64,000 nucleotides of DNA from Chimonanthus salicifolius (GCA_013350335.1 CM023538.1:55844769-55908768); one strand, 5' to 3'; shown: positions 1 through 11,430, numbered from the stretch's first letter. Program-made: numbers and translations. The notes: a model not told the origin generated them from the sequence alone.

Positions 1-831
1 ACTAATCATTTAATAAATAAGTAAATAATGGATTGAGAGTTGTTGACTCAAACTAGAAACTGACCCCAACCTAGCAATCCGTTGCTAAGTCTACTATGAA
101 CTAGAATCGCCAAAATTTGACCCAACCCAATTATCCAAACCAAACCCAAACAATTTAAAGGATATGGGTTTAAAAAACTACGTGGGATAAGAAATTTTTG
201 GAGGGGATTGTCATGAATGTAACAAATATAACTTATATTTTTGTTTTTCTCACATTTTTATCTTAAAAATGTTATGGACTAGTAATACTATTTAGTTATA
301 GATATTTTTTCCATTTTTATTGGCACTTTTGTTTTTATCACGATAATGTTACAATGATAAATAACGCGATATATCACAACATTATTTATTTTTTATTTTA
401 TCATATCTATATAAACTCACACACTCTTTTATACGACTCAAATCGCTTATTTCTCAAATTTATTAATACTTATTTCAATCTTAAGGATAATTTTCATTTG
501 TGCATTTATTTGTTATATTTTCTTGAAAATTTTCCAATAATATCATGGAAAATTTTAAAAATTAAAAACATCTTAATATTATCAATAACCGATAATATTC
601 CAACAATAGCACTCAACCAAAAGTAATCTTGACAAAGTATGTTTATTTTATACCGATCAAAAGTGGGCCATATTAGGAATCTTTAAATTTGTAAATTGAA
701 TAACTTTATTTAAACATTTAACCTAATGATAGAAGGTGGTTAAGTGAATGGTTTTAACAAAATAATGATAAGCATTGATAATAATTGAACATTAGTTAGG
801 ATCAGTGCGTCTACTTTTTCTTTTAACATCA
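1..831. other. AT-rich intergenic DNA, no gene seen
   Basis: No coding region, RNA gene or clear repeat is recognised. Bases 100-180 carry a short GGGTT/AACCC-rich fragment similar to the interior of the hAT-like MITE at 16182-16520. The 90-codon frame near 354-626 is AT-driven and has no recognisable domain. Confidence 0.5.
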
Positions 832-1005
832 AGGTGTTAAGGTCTCTTAAAGTATTCGACTAATTTTCAGAGTATGTATAACCCTCCCTACCTACACACA
901 ACGAATAACTCTAGAGGAAAGTGATCCTTTAGAGTGGAGTAGGAATCGATCTTAAAAGTATCGCTTCCTAAAACGAGTTTCTAGCCATCACTTCGACCCT
1001 TCTGA
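832..1005 (-). mobile_element. SINE, family B (diverged)
   Basis: The reverse complement matches the other family B copies: a tRNA-like 5' part, a middle 'CTACTCC...GATCG' block, a 'GTGTGTAGGTAGGG' block, and an end in 'ACCTT...ACACC'. Related copies lie near 6665, 11145, 13118 and 32708. Target-site duplications were not resolved. Confidence 0.5.
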
Positions 1006-1838
1006 GTCTTGACCCACCTATTAAAATGGATGGACCTGCTTTTGCTGGAATTTAGACTAAACCATCCATTTTGCTAGACACCAATAATTGGAAATCATTT
1101 ACTCACCAGTTGATACAACAAAATAAAAAGTCTAATTGATGTTGCAGATTGTACACGTGTCAAGGCAAGTGCATTTGATCATTTCCCTAAAACTTTTTTC
1201 TTGCCATCTATCATGTCTTCGTTTACTAAGTAACAAAATCATTCATCCCATAAGAAATTAAGTGTCAATGTATAATAACTTAACCCTATATAAGATTTAT
1301 GTTCACATGGATAGATGAAAACAACCACATAAATTCCTTTTAATAGATACTAGCCCCTACTCAAATATGAGTGGATGGAAAGCTTTTGAGCACAGCATAA
1401 TAACCTTCTAGTTACTCATTTTAGAGATATTTTGAATTAAGTTTTAATATTTTTATTTAGTTTAAAATAAAATAATTTTATATTTTTAACAAAAACTCTA
1501 ATGAGACTTCTGTTATCAACACTTGATACCCATACTGTCCTTTAAATGGGTCTTGGTCCCAATTTGGTTGGATGTGATATGAAGAAAATCGTATGAGTAA
1601 CGTGTGTATCAAATGGATAATCAATTTGCGGTAAAATTTTATACACCTCATATCCATATAAAAGATAGTCAAATCTTGTTCTTGGAAAAAAATAGAAAGA
1701 CAATCAAAGAGATAAGTATGATGCAGCAGATGAAGACCTAGAGAGAGAGGAAGAAAATTGAAACTTATGACTTATAAATCAAAACAGGCACATAAATTTG
1801 AAACTTATCATGCAGCAAACTTTACGACTTATCAACAT
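1006..1838. other. Intergenic DNA, no gene seen
   Basis: AT-rich sequence without a recognisable coding region. The minus-strand frame at 1478-1672 is low complexity and resembles no family I know. Confidence 0.5.
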
Positions 1839-2018
1839 GGCTACATGGGTGTAGTTCAATTGGTAGCCTCTCGCTTCAAGAAGCGGAAGATTGAGGGTTC
1901 GAGCACATATGACTTAACTTTAGTGTGCCTTAAGGGTATTGGGCTCACCCATAGGAGTTTTACGATAGGTATCCCACGGTTTCCCAAATGTAAATTCAAA
2001 AAAAAAAAACTTAAAACA
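1839..2018 (+). mobile_element. SINE, family A, complete with 12-bp TSD
   Basis: tRNA-derived SINE. It has an A-box-like 'TAGTTCAATTGGTAGCC', a B-box-like 'GGGTTCGAGC', a body containing 'GTGTGCCTTAAGGG', and an A-rich tail. The 12-bp direct repeat ACTTATCAACAT lies at 1827-1838 and 2019-2030, which is the mark of target-primed retroposition. This is the best-preserved member of a family with at least seven other copies in the window, all on the minus strand. Confidence 0.85.
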
Positions 2019-2044
2019 ACTTATCAACATTTAGTCATAATTTT

Positions 2045-2208
2045 ATAGTAGCACAAGTAATTCAGTTGATCTAAGTTTTTAAAATTAGATTAGAAGTTTT
2101 GAGTTCGACTCCTGCCAAGTTTATTAAGTTTGTGGGTGATTTCGTGTATTTATGAGATTGATCTTATCTCTAATCTGGAGTGAGAATGCCCACCTTATCA
2201 AAAAAAAA
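2045..2208 (+). mobile_element. SINE, family C
   Basis: A second tRNA-derived SINE type. It has the box-A-like 'TCAGTTGATCTAAG', the box-B-like 'GAGTTCGACTCCTG', a conserved 'GTGATTTCGTGTATTT' block, and an A tail near 2199-2208. A shorter copy is at 38930-39062. It starts just after the target-site repeat of the family A SINE, so two SINEs lie back to back. Confidence 0.6.
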
Positions 2209-4762
2209 TTATAATTTTCTCAAAGTAAAATCACAACTAAAAATCAAAAGTGGTGAAATTGAAGGGAGACACATTCATTTAGACTTCTCTTACTATGGAG
2301 ACCAAAATTCAAACAAAGGTAATCAAGCAAAATTCTTTACATGTCAAGTCACTTTATCAGATCACTAAGTATCATTGCTTCATTTCATTTCGAAAATGTA
2401 GCAATAGATTTTTTTTTTTTTTCTTCAATTAGCAATGAATGGTTGGATTTGAAAGGAGACGTAACATCAGTAGTACTTTCAAGTATTCAATGGACGTTGC
2501 AATTTTTTAATTATGTTGCTCAGTAGATACCCAAAGTAATCAGATTTACATTGGAGTCGATGTGCATCTACATTTTCATGGATGTTTTATTGGCATTAGA
2601 AGAATTTCAGTAGGACTGAAACTTGGGTTGAGTTGGGTTATGTTGGGTTGAGTTTCAATAAATTTAATTTAATTTATATAAAAAAAAAAATTGAACTCGA
2701 TATGACCCAATTTGAATTGCCAACCCTAGTTACTAAACCCAATCTAACACGAATTTCTGACCCAATTTGATTAGTGAACTGTTAATCTGAGATATTAACA
2801 GGTGGGTTATCTTTTGAGTCAAAGTTTGACTCGATCCAAGTTCGGAATCTGTGGATCCAACTCGTTGAGTGTTGTGGCAAAGTTGATATTATCTGAACTT
2901 TTCTTCGGCTGAGGCATTAAAGGTCATCTATTTTTGGTAAATAGTCATTTAAAATATTTAAATTTTCAAATTTCACACATTTGTTCAATTTTGAATTTGG
3001 AGTTCAACGATTTTTACAGTTTGTCGTTTGGACTTTCGGAAGTGTGTTTTCAGCACAGCTGAGGGATACTCTTATTTGTAAAACACTGTGTTTTAAGCGT
3101 TTGGGAGTGTCAAAAGACCTTAAAGTCTTAAAGTATTTTTACCAGGTTACTATAATTAGTCCGGATATTCAATTTGAGAAATTTTGAAAATACACAGTAC
3201 TTAAAAAATAACTTTCAAGTTTTAAAAGAGATATTGAGCACTGAGTTTTTAAAAATTATCATTGAAATACTGAGCGATGCACCGCTCAGAATTATCAGTG
3301 CACCGCTCGGTGCAAAAGCAGGTACACCACTAACATTTGCCTTTTAAAGAAATACAGAAGATGAAGAAGATGAAGGGTAAAATGAACTTTTCGCTTGAAA
3401 TTTTGAAGACCCATGTCTCCTGGTAGAAAAGTCCCATGGACGGCCTTTTGTAGAATACAAACTTACACATAATTGAGCTTCAAGGTTCTTTGATTCAATG
3501 TTTTTTCTAATAACACAATAAAACATTTTATTGAATTCACAACTCTACTATAATAAAATATGGACTGTAGATATGAGAATTATTAAAAATAAATTTCATT
3601 TAAACATTTTTATAAATTTGATTTAAGCAAATGAATGGAGAATTTAGAAAGCTCTACCATGGGAGATTTGCTCGATTTGGAGATTCCAAAATTATCCCCC
3701 TTAATTTTGAGATCATATTTTTACTTTGAGAAACTTTCTTTATTCTCTCCTTTCCTTTCTTTCTTGGTTGGAGATTTTGTATAAATAAAAACAGAGAGGC
3801 CCTCTCTTGTTGGTGAAGAGAGATTTGATTTTGCGAAGAGAAAATATAAGTGAGAAACTTTGAATTGGAGATTTATTTTGTAATTGTGAGAGAGGTAGAG
3901 AGATTTGATGAAAATTTGTAATTTGATCTCCGGTTTGATTTAGTGAAACTTATCTGATTATTTTTTTATCTTCCAGTTGATATTTTATTATTTTCATTCC
4001 GTTCCGGTTTATATTTTATTACTTTCATTGCGTTGTTTGAATTCAATTTTTACACAACATCTACTATAACTATTTTTTTATTTGAGACACTTAGATATAT
4101 ATTTTTAATGAAATTAATTTCTTTTATACTTATACTTCCACAACCATTTATTTTAATTTTATAAATTCATTTAACTGTGTTTCATTTTTAAGTAGTATGA
4201 TTTCTAACATCGAGTCAAGTGAACCCTCAACTCAACTATGCTACCTTTCACTCGTTCATTTTAGAAACTACTATGATAGGGACAAGTAATTTTTTTTCTT
4301 ATTCTTATATATTTCTCTGTCAAAAACACAAATTTACTCATTCATCAATTCTAATTTTATCTTTTATATTTTTGAAGTCTCTCTCTGTAAATACTGAAGA
4401 GTTCACATATTTTCTTATAAAATATATAAATAAAAAAATATTATGTGTATAAAATTTAAACCTCACTTTATTATATTAGTGTTGTGACCTTACCCCATAA
4501 TACATTTTCTTTTTAATTTTAATTTATATTATTCACTGTTTGTTATGATCTGCACAACAAAAAAGCGGAGTGGAAAGTAGAGATACGACTGTTTCCATTG
4601 CTGAAAGTGACGAGACTACATTGATTCGTCTGGTTCTACACAAAAGGGCTCTAATCCCAGAAAGAGATCTACACACTACAGACTATTTTCCCATGTTTCC
4701 ATCACATAAATGGGTCTAAATCTATCAAAATTCATCCTATCTGTTAACAGTAGTGAGTGGAA
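2209..4762. other. Intergenic DNA with a MITE remnant and a TATA/leader-like stretch
   Basis: From about 2611 to 2870 lies a diverged copy of the hAT-like MITE seen whole at 16182-16520 (starts TAGGACTGAAACTTGGGTTG); no paired target duplication was found. At about 3778 there is 'TATAAATA', followed by a purine/pyrimidine-biased stretch to about 3960 that could be the U3/R part of an LTR or an old promoter, but no coding sequence follows. Short palindromic 'CACCGCTC' repeats occur at 3277-3325. No gene was recognised. Confidence 0.4.
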
Positions 4763-4984
4763 TCAAGGGTTCCTAGAGTTGGTGGAATTACGGGAGGAGC
4801 TTGTGCTGATGTTGTGATCAGTATTGGTCTTCTGATTTGGGTTTGATTTGGAGATCTTCTTCTTCAGTTCAGATAGAAGTTCCTGATTCTCTTGGTTGAG
4901 AAGCTGAGCTTTCTTCCTTAGCCTCTCATTCTCTTGGATAATGTAGCAGTTCTGCAAGTACAGGTCTGAATTCAGCCTTTCCAT
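4763..4984 (-). CDS. ZPR: LITTLE ZIPPER (ZPR) microprotein
   Basis: A 73-aa leucine-zipper microprotein. ZPR proteins lack a DNA-binding domain and dimerise with class III HD-ZIP factors (REVOLUTA/PHABULOSA type), giving inactive heterodimers in the nucleus and damping adaxial and shoot-meristem programmes; their transcription is induced by the same HD-ZIP III factors. Visible here: the conserved start MERLNS..LYLQNCYII, then an uninterrupted coiled coil at about residues 8-44 with a-position residues L8, I15, L22, L29 and L36 and the family core NERLRKKAQLLNQENQELL. The tail (45-73) is Ser/Thr/Asn-rich and variable. Length fits the short ZPR3/ZPR4 class (about 67-72 aa). The ATG at 4984 opens the conserved start. 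The coding part is one exon; a splice acceptor ('TTTGTCTCAG') lies 22 bp upstream of the ATG, suggesting a 5'-UTR intron. Confidence 0.9.
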   Translation of the reverse strand: MERLNSDLYLQNCYIIQENERLRKKAQLLNQENQELLSELKKKISKSNPNQKTNTDHNISTSSSRNSTNSRNP

Positions 4985-5395
4985 TACTGCGAATCCTTAC
5001 AGAGCACCTGAGACAAATCAACATAGAAGAAACTTGTCAGAAATATATAGTATGAACATTGATTTCAACAAGTGATTAATATTATATTTGAGTAATCTCA
5101 AGTGGAATAGTATTGGCAGGGATAGAAAACAAGATTTAGTCATTGGTACAAAGTTGAAATGAATTTCATTTATTTATGAATCCCAACGAAGCGGAACACG
5201 AGACTCAAGACCCCCCAATTCACCCTAGTAGCTATCCCAATCTGGTAAATGAGATGTTCTATTTTCATTTTGTGAAGGGGACTGGAAAAGGAATAGAAGG
5301 AAAGGATCCTGTTCAAGCCACTTCAAAAGCAGAGACCCCATTTAAAAGATCTTTCTTGCCTTCCCAGTGCAAGAAATACAAATGGAATATAAAAA

Positions 5396-5470
5396 GAAAG
5401 GTACAATCGACCACTCCCCGTAGTTTTAGCAGTGAAAGACACATTGGACACCTCCGATAGTAAAAAAACA
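5396..5470 (+). mobile_element. SINE family B fragment
   Basis: The segment CCACTCCCCGTAGTTTTA is shared with the family B SINE at 32708-32888, followed by 'GACACCTCCGATAGT' and an A-rich tail. The middle of the element is missing. Confidence 0.45.
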
Positions 5471-5476
5471 AAAAGA

Positions 5477-5986
5477 AAATATATAAAAAGAAAGGTACCC
5501 CTGTATCTAAATTCATGCAAATACAATTCACCCCTCCAACCAAACCAGTGAAAAAATGAATAAATAAATAGACCCACAAAGGCAAAAGGCTCTAAAGAGT
5601 GAGTGGGGGTTAGAAGGTTTTCATATGCTCTCAAGAAATAGTCGATGCGACACCCGTCCTAAAAAACAAAAAAAAAAGGAGATACCCATGTATTCATGCA
5701 AATACAATCTACCCCTCCAACCAAACTATTGAAAAATGAATAAATAAATAGACCCACAAAGACAAAAGTCTCCAAAGGAATGAATGCGGGTTAAAAGGTT
5801 TTCACATGCACCAAATGATTAGTCAAGTGAGATGCTTAACATCGTCTGTAGTAAAAAACACTAAAAAAATATATAAAAAGAAAATTACGCCTGTGTCAAA
5901 ATTCATGCAAATACAATCTACCCCTCTAACCAAACTAGTGAAAAAATGAATAAATAAACAGACCCAAAATGGCAAAAGGCTCCGAC
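5477..5986. repeat. Three-copy tandem repeat, about 180-210 bp per unit
   Basis: The anchor ATTCATGCAAATACAAT occurs at 5511, 5692 and 5901. Each unit contains 'ACCCCTC(C/T)AACCAAAC', 'TGAATAAATAAATAGACCCA' and 'GGCAAAAGGCTC' or a close variant. Units 1 and 2 end in a SINE-tail-like piece ('GGTTTTCA..ATGC...GAGATGC') plus poly(A). Unit 3 is cut after 'AGGCTCCGACC'. Confidence 0.85.
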
Positions 5987-6236
5987 CAAACAACAATTTA
6001 AAAAATAAGATGGAAAGGATGGAGAAGAAGGCTCCTTTTGAAGAAACTCAGAAGAAAATGGAGTTGGGTCCTCTGTTCTTAAACAATCACCTTTTGGGTA
6101 GCTGGTTTTGATTCTGAAACTGTAGAAGCCGAAGGCCAGAGGTAAAGAGTAAAGACAAGGAAGAAGGTGTAGAAGAGTTCCTACAGGAAGAAAGTAAAAG
6201 AGTAGATTGGCGGAGGGAGGGAGGAAGAAAGGGTGG

Positions 6237-6245
6237 GTTAAATAG
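6237..6245 (-). promoter_or_regulatory. Candidate TATA box of ZPR
   Basis: Minus-strand TATTTAA. It is followed (toward lower coordinates) by a pyrimidine-rich leader of about 100 bp typical of plant 5' UTRs. It would place transcription start near 6208. Position and context only. Confidence 0.4.
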
Positions 6246-6664
6246 AGAGAGGAAAGGAGAGAGACAAATCAGTAATCATGGTTGTGGAAGCAGAGAAGGC
6301 GGCCGGTAAGGGAGAGGATTTAATTTTGCATGATGGATGTGTGCTGGAGATGGCGTCGTGTGATGATGGGTGAACCTGTAAAATGATGGAGGGTCGGGTC
6401 GGGGCAAGATTCGCAATGATGATCTGGATTGGGTCGAGCCCATCATCACCGCTTACCCATTGATGCTCTTTTATTTTATGCCAATACTCATAATAATCCC
6501 CTTCTCTGCATGTATGCTTCTCTTGCCATTTACAGTGGTCACTTCACTTGTCTAGGGCCCCCTTTTCTGTCTCCTGCGGGACCACTTTAAATTGCAGATC
6601 ATCAAACACAGGTTACAATTTTTAATTTTTATTTTTAAAATAACAATGTTTGATATTATTTTAT
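6246..6664. other. Upstream region of ZPR
   Basis: Presumed promoter-side sequence for the minus-strand ZPR gene. It contains GGGTCGGGTCGGGG and a 'TTGGGTCGAGCCCATCATC' stretch at about 6365-6450. I see no coding region. The short frames here show no family resemblance. Confidence 0.35.
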
Positions 6665-6830
6665 GATTAAGGTGTCTAGGTATTTTAGAGCACCCGACTA
6701 ATCGTAGGATATGTGCAAGCCTCTCTACCCACATAGACAGGGTAGAATCTACAGGAGGTGCCCTTTGAGGTGGAGTAGAAATCGAACTCAGCTTTCTGAG
6801 ACAGGTTTATTTCCTATCACTCTTAAACTA
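6665..6830 (-). mobile_element. SINE, family B
   Basis: Plus strand reads 'GGTGTCTAGGTATTTTAGAG...CTCTCTACCCACATAGACAGGG...GTGGAGTAGAAATCGAAC', the reverse complement of the family B body including the box-B-like 'GTTCGATTTC'. Diverged, TSD not resolved. Confidence 0.55.
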
Positions 6831-7080
6831 ACTGGTGTTTGGAAAGAGCTTTTCTTATATACTATATTTTTATATTACTTATCTTTTTTATAACTTCATT
6901 AAGATAGACAATTAAAAAGTTCCTTTTGGACTTCAAGGACAAAATTATGTTTTTAAAAACTCTTATATTTTAATCAAATATGTTAGTTTATCTAAGAAAT
7001 AGATTGATTCAACTTAAATTTGTTTAATAACAATTAACCTTGAAGCACCTCCACTAACCACACTCCAACACAACCCAACT

Positions 7081-7264
7081 TAGGCTGCATTTGGATGGGG
7101 GTATTGAGGGGTAACGGGGGTAGCCTTCCATTAAACTTGTTTGGTAATGGAGGGGTAAAGATAAAAAGAAAAATTACCCTTCTCTCACTTTTGAAAATCT
7201 TTTCCCGAGAAGGGGTATTCATACTAGACATGCAAAATTTACCCATTATCCAAATGCAGCCTAA
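7081..7264. mobile_element. Short MITE with GGCTGCATTTGG ends
   Basis: The ends are inverted repeats: TAGGCTGCATTTGGATGGG on the left and CCAAATGCAGCCTA on the right. The two sides are flanked by ACT. The interior is GGGG/CCCC-rich and partly self-complementary. This end motif is typical of small non-autonomous plant DNA transposons. It has no coding capacity. Confidence 0.7.
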
Positions 7265-7402
7265 CTTATCAACACGACAACCAAATCCAAGCGGGATGAA
7301 AAAAGTAGAGTTAGACATGAATGACTCAATGGTTTAATAAATAGGTTTGACCCTACAAAAGTTACTTAGTAAATAGGTCAAATTCATGTCATGGGTTTAC
7401 AA

Positions 7403-7559
7403 TCAATGTCGGTCTTGAGATGTCCTAAAATCTCAAGGGTCCTAGACACAGTGCAAGTTCTGAGATTTCAGGGGCCTTGAGATTGTGAGTAAAGTCATCG
7501 ATCGTATCGGTGAGGGCCTTAGACGGTGGCCTACTCCACCTATAGCCAGGGCCGACCCT
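7403..7559. mobile_element. hAT-like MITE, about 157 bp
   Basis: The inner right end is GCCAGGGCCGACCCT, matching the left 'TGTCGGTCTTGAG' as a degenerate inverted repeat. Flanks are GTTTACAA (7395-7402) and ATTTACAA (7560-7567), an 8-bp duplication with one change. The 'GGGCCT...GGCCTACTCC' interior is typical of small hAT-derived elements. Confidence 0.65.
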
Positions 7560-7996
7560 ATTTACAAAGAATATGCTAGTCACCACGAGCACTCAAAAAT
7601 GAGTAAAACCGAACTTTTTTTTAAATTAAATTGCTAGAGAGATACATTTTCTTTTTCTTTATTTGTAGTCACAAATTACTAACATTAGAGAACATCTATT
7701 TATAAGATAATCTTGTTTACATACCTTACTAGCTGACTTACTAGTAGCTGTCTTAAAAGCCACTTTCTAGGGAGACTATTGTCATTACTTGCTAGCCTTG
7801 AACATCTCCTTCTCTTCACTTTATTAGAGATTTTTTGGTAACCTACTCACTATTCTTCTCCTATTTAAGGTAAAACATTCCTATGAATTCCTTATAATAG
7901 CTTAAAAAAAGTTCTTCATAGGATAAAAATCCAAGAGGGCACCTAAGAACAATTTCGACAGCCTTAGGAAAACAAAGATGAGAGAGCATTAGAGGT

Positions 7997-8334
7997 TCTT
8001 TTTTTTTTTTTGAATGATGGTAAGATTCATTCAAAAGAGGGGGGAAAGCCCAAAAGAATTACAATATGCCTGCAGGCCCGGGCCAGGCCAAAAATAGTCA
8101 AAATGACCGAAAAAGAAGTTTAAAAGACAAAGGCCCAAAACAAGCCCACATACAAGAACAAATCAGTGATATAGGTCAATAGAAACCTGTGAGAAAATAC
8201 CTGAATCCCCAAGAGTATAAGGTTCGGTAAAAGTCTGAGCATGGTTATCTCCAATAAAGGACAATCTTTGGACAATGAGGCTAAAAAGCTTGATAAGGGC
8301 CCTGATGAGGCAAACATGGCTATGGAGGGACCAA
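7997..8334 (-). mobile_element. 5'-truncated LINE 3' end with 12-bp TSD
   Basis: On the minus strand this ends in a long poly(A) (plus-strand poly(T) from about 7999) after a 'TTTGAATGAATC'-type 3' end seen in plant L1 LINEs. The direct repeat AGCATTAGAGGT lies at 7985-7996 and again at 8335-8346, an exact 12-bp target duplication. Only 3'-terminal sequence is present; the 65-codon frame inside is not a gene. Confidence 0.75.
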
Positions 8335-8746
8335 AGCATTAGAGGTCTTTTTAGAGATAATAAAGTTAACTTATAAGGAGAAGATGAAGGTCAAGAACAA
8401 AAGGTTGTTTGTGAAGAGCTTTTATCTTTCTTGATTGGTGATTTCCAATGAAAAATTTCTTCAAACAAGATTTTTTTTTTTTTCTTTTTATGAGTTCTCT
8501 TCATGTACTATGTTCCGTTGCATACTTAGGCACCTATGTATCCCATTCAATACTTCATTTTCAACAGTGAAATAGTTAACCATAACTCTATTCATTGAAG
8601 AAGTAATTAGGACTATTTCATTCTTTGAGCCAATTTAACTACTTCCTTCTTTTGAGGACCTTCAAGCCAGAATTACTTGAGCCAATATGCCAACTCTTTT
8701 CTTCTTTAGTATTCACTTCCCTCTACAAGAGTTTAGAGGAGATTTT

Positions 8747-9039
8747 TGTTGGATATGAACGAGTCCCACATCGGTAAAAATGAGAGAAAAAAAGAGTTAT
8801 ATGAGACGAGAACTCCACCTATCAAACTAGTCTTTTGGACTGAAAATTCAGTCTGAACAGCGGTATCAGAGACATGTTTAATACAACAGAGCATCGGTCG
8901 ACGTTTTCTGATTCGAACAACACTGTTAGGACTGGACTTTCCGTCCAAAAGACTAGTCTGATAGGTGGAGTTCTTCAACTCCATATAACTCTCTCTTTTT
9001 TTCTCCCTCTCACTGATGTAAGACTCGTTCTTACCCACA
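8747..9039. mobile_element. Inverted-LTR miniature element (TRIM-like)
   Basis: The left arm 8747-8859 starts TGTTGG and ends TGAACA, and contains 'GAGTCCCACATCGG' as in plant short LTRs. It is followed at 8861 by CGGTATCAGAGAC, which resembles an initiator-Met-tRNA primer-binding site (PBS). The right arm 8934-9039 (TGTTAG...CCCACA) is the inverted copy of the left arm at about 80-85% by eye, with the shared core CTCCACCTATCA.ACTAGTCTTTTGGAC. A 74-bp centre lies between. No matching flanking target duplication was found. The plus and minus 70-101 codon frames here are palindrome artefacts. Confidence 0.7.
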
Positions 9040-10319
9040 ATCCCTTCCCCCGCATGAAGCTCGCTGGCTGCGTTGGAAAATGCTAAATTTCCAAATGTAT
9101 ATTACCTTATCTAAGGTAAGAGAGAATACTTTCCAATCTATTGGGTCTCTTAGCTTTTCCCAAGTAATTTCTCTAAGCATTTTTCTATTACGATGAAGTG
9201 TCTCATTCTCGAATAAAAGTGAAGGCTAGATTATTATTATTTTTACTAACCTATGTCAAAATTATTATTTTTTCATTTTTTGACTTTTTGTTCATATTTT
9301 TGTTATGATTGCCTATTTAAGATTCATATGGCATTCCTCTAAAGTAACAATAGAGTTGAGACATCTATTCCCTTTCTAAATAATAGATATATATCTAGTC
9401 ATAGACCAATGCAGAGTAAAACAAGGTATATGTAGTTTTACCCAACTTGAATGTATAATTGTAGACCATGTTGCAATCAAAATTTAGGACTAAAAATTAT
9501 TTATAGCCCGTTAAATTTAAATACATCAAAATAAAAAATGAGATGTTGATGAATTTTAGAGTGTTTTGATCATGTCTAATCATCACTTTTAATTTAAATA
9601 TTTTATTCTAAATTATTCTATAATTCTAGATTTATTATGGTGAGACCCAATGGTCTAAAGTAATTTTATAACCTTATTATGAAGTTGCACCATGAAGAGA
9701 GGGTACCTTTGGTACCTCATTTGTTTTTAAAATTGAACTTATTCTTAAAAAATCCATCATTCCAAAGTTGACGGCTATAGAATAGTTTAACTAAGCGTCC
9801 GAATATCAGTTGATACGAATCATATTGGCCGATATAATAGAGTTTTGAAATATAGATTTAAATATATCTGATCTTGTTGTTTTTTTTATATGGTCAATTA
9901 GCTATTTGGTAATGAGTATTTAGAATCAAACAATTGAATTTAATTTATAGCATGCCACAATCTAAAAAATGCAGAACTATGCAAATGAAGAATAATATTA
10001 TTCATCAAAATATGACCTACATTTGAAATGTATAATTAATACACAGATTTATTAAATTTACAATGAAACCCAAATAATGACCTAAAGAAGAAAGAAATCA
10101 AATTGCAAGAAACACATCATAAAGAAGTATAACAAAATCTATTTTAAGTAATTTGTCAAGATAGATAATTAAAACATTGTCATTGATTTTAACCATCTTG
10201 GACCAGCTATTCCAACCAAAATCACTTAGGTTTAGAAGATGAGTTAGCCTTCATTTCTTCTTCAAAACTTTCTTTAAACTTCTTCTAAGCATATTTAGTA
10301 AAATTTATTAAATCTTTTC
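9040..10319. other. AT-rich intergenic DNA, no gene seen
   Basis: No coding, RNA or clear repeat signal was found. Confidence 0.5.
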
Positions 10320-10600
10320 TACTTTTTTTTTTTTTTTGAATAAAGGATTTGATTTATTCACACAAAAAGAGAAACAGAGGCCCAAATAGATAAACAACAT
10401 AAAAAAAACAAAAGCCCATCCTAAGCAAGATAGAGTAAGGAAGGCCAAACACCATGCCAAACCAAACAACAAACAAGCTCAAAACAAAAGACTTAGACAG
10501 AACAACTCAGGTACAGGAAAAACCCGACACCCAGAATGACGAAAAGGATGGACTAACGCCTGAAATCCATATCAGTACTCAGCAACACACCAAAGATCCT
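10320..10600 (-). mobile_element. LINE 3' end (L1-type), truncated
   Basis: The plus-strand poly(T) at 10322-10337 followed by 'GAATAAAGGATTTGATTTATTC' is the complement of a LINE 3' end and poly(A). The compositional pattern (GGCCC, repeated AAACAAC) matches the LINE 3' ends at 7997 and 32580. The distal boundary is uncertain. Confidence 0.5.
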
Positions 10601-11144
10601 TCACTTTCTTACTAGTTGAAGACCCTTCACCAAGATCTAATGGCTTTATGATGTTATTACAATTAAATTTGATCAAGTCATATATGTTGACAGAATGAAA
10701 TTCAACAAAATTATATTATAAAAGAGAATTAAAATCATGCATGTACAAGAGAATTATATAATTATATTATTACATGTCTAGCATTTATACGTATATAAAA
10801 GAATATAATCAAATGACACATTTGCCCGATGCATGCCAAAAAGCAAATCATTTCTTTTGCATAATGCCAAAATAAACCAATAAAGAAGTTTAAGCATTCA
10901 CTTTGGACAGATATACTCATCACATTTGCTAGGTTAAAATATCTAAAAAATTCCACTAATTATCCCCTAATATAAGAATATTATTTTAGGTTAACCACTC
11001 CTTGAAGAAGTGGGTCTATTGCATTGAGCATAGGATTTTCTAGATCCTTTTCTATCAATGAATCCTCTATTTAATGCTAAAAATGTTTGAAGGTTATGAA
11101 GCGTGAACACATGCAGTTACTATTATAGTAATGGATATATAATG

Positions 11145-11310
11145 AGTATTAGGTCTTTAACAGCACTTTGATGCAAACCTCTCTATTCATATATATCTCG
11201 TAATTTTATAAGAGTAGCCTTTTGAAGTAAAGTAGGGATCAATCTCAAAATTCTTTTTTCGTAAGACGAGTTCATAACCATCACTCTAATCTCTCTGAAT
11301 TTCCACATGA
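11145..11310 (-). mobile_element. SINE, family B (diverged)
   Basis: The blocks 'GCAAACCTCTCTATTCA', 'AGTAGCCTTTTGAAGTAAAGTAGGGATC' and 'AAGACGAGTT' align in order with the other minus-strand family B copies. Old and degenerate. Confidence 0.4.
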
Positions 11311-11430
11311 CATATTTACAACTCAAGAATCCCAAAAACTACTTAATTATTTGAGGAAGGCACATCAATCATATCTGTCGATTTTCACAATTAATTAGTA
11401 TAAAAATAAATGTATTATACCATATTATAA

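Larger units (their letters stand above)
5008..6090 (-). other. Probable 5'-UTR intron of ZPR
   Basis: Inference. On the minus strand a donor-like AAAAG|GTGATT (exon end at 6091) and an acceptor-like TTTGTCTCAG| (exon start at 5007) would remove about 1.08 kb between a CT-rich leader (6091 to about 6208) and the ZPR start codon. The stretch contains the three-unit tandem repeat at 5477-5986 and a family B SINE fragment. No transcript evidence is available here. Confidence 0.4.

Noticed and set aside
1843..1930. A tRNA gene (box A and box B present)
   Set aside because: It does not fold into a full cloverleaf by eye and continues into a SINE body with an A tail and target duplication.
3640..4100. 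Promoter or LTR at the TATAAATA near 3778
   Set aside because: No defined ends, primer-binding site or coding exon was found, so it is only noted within the intergenic entry.
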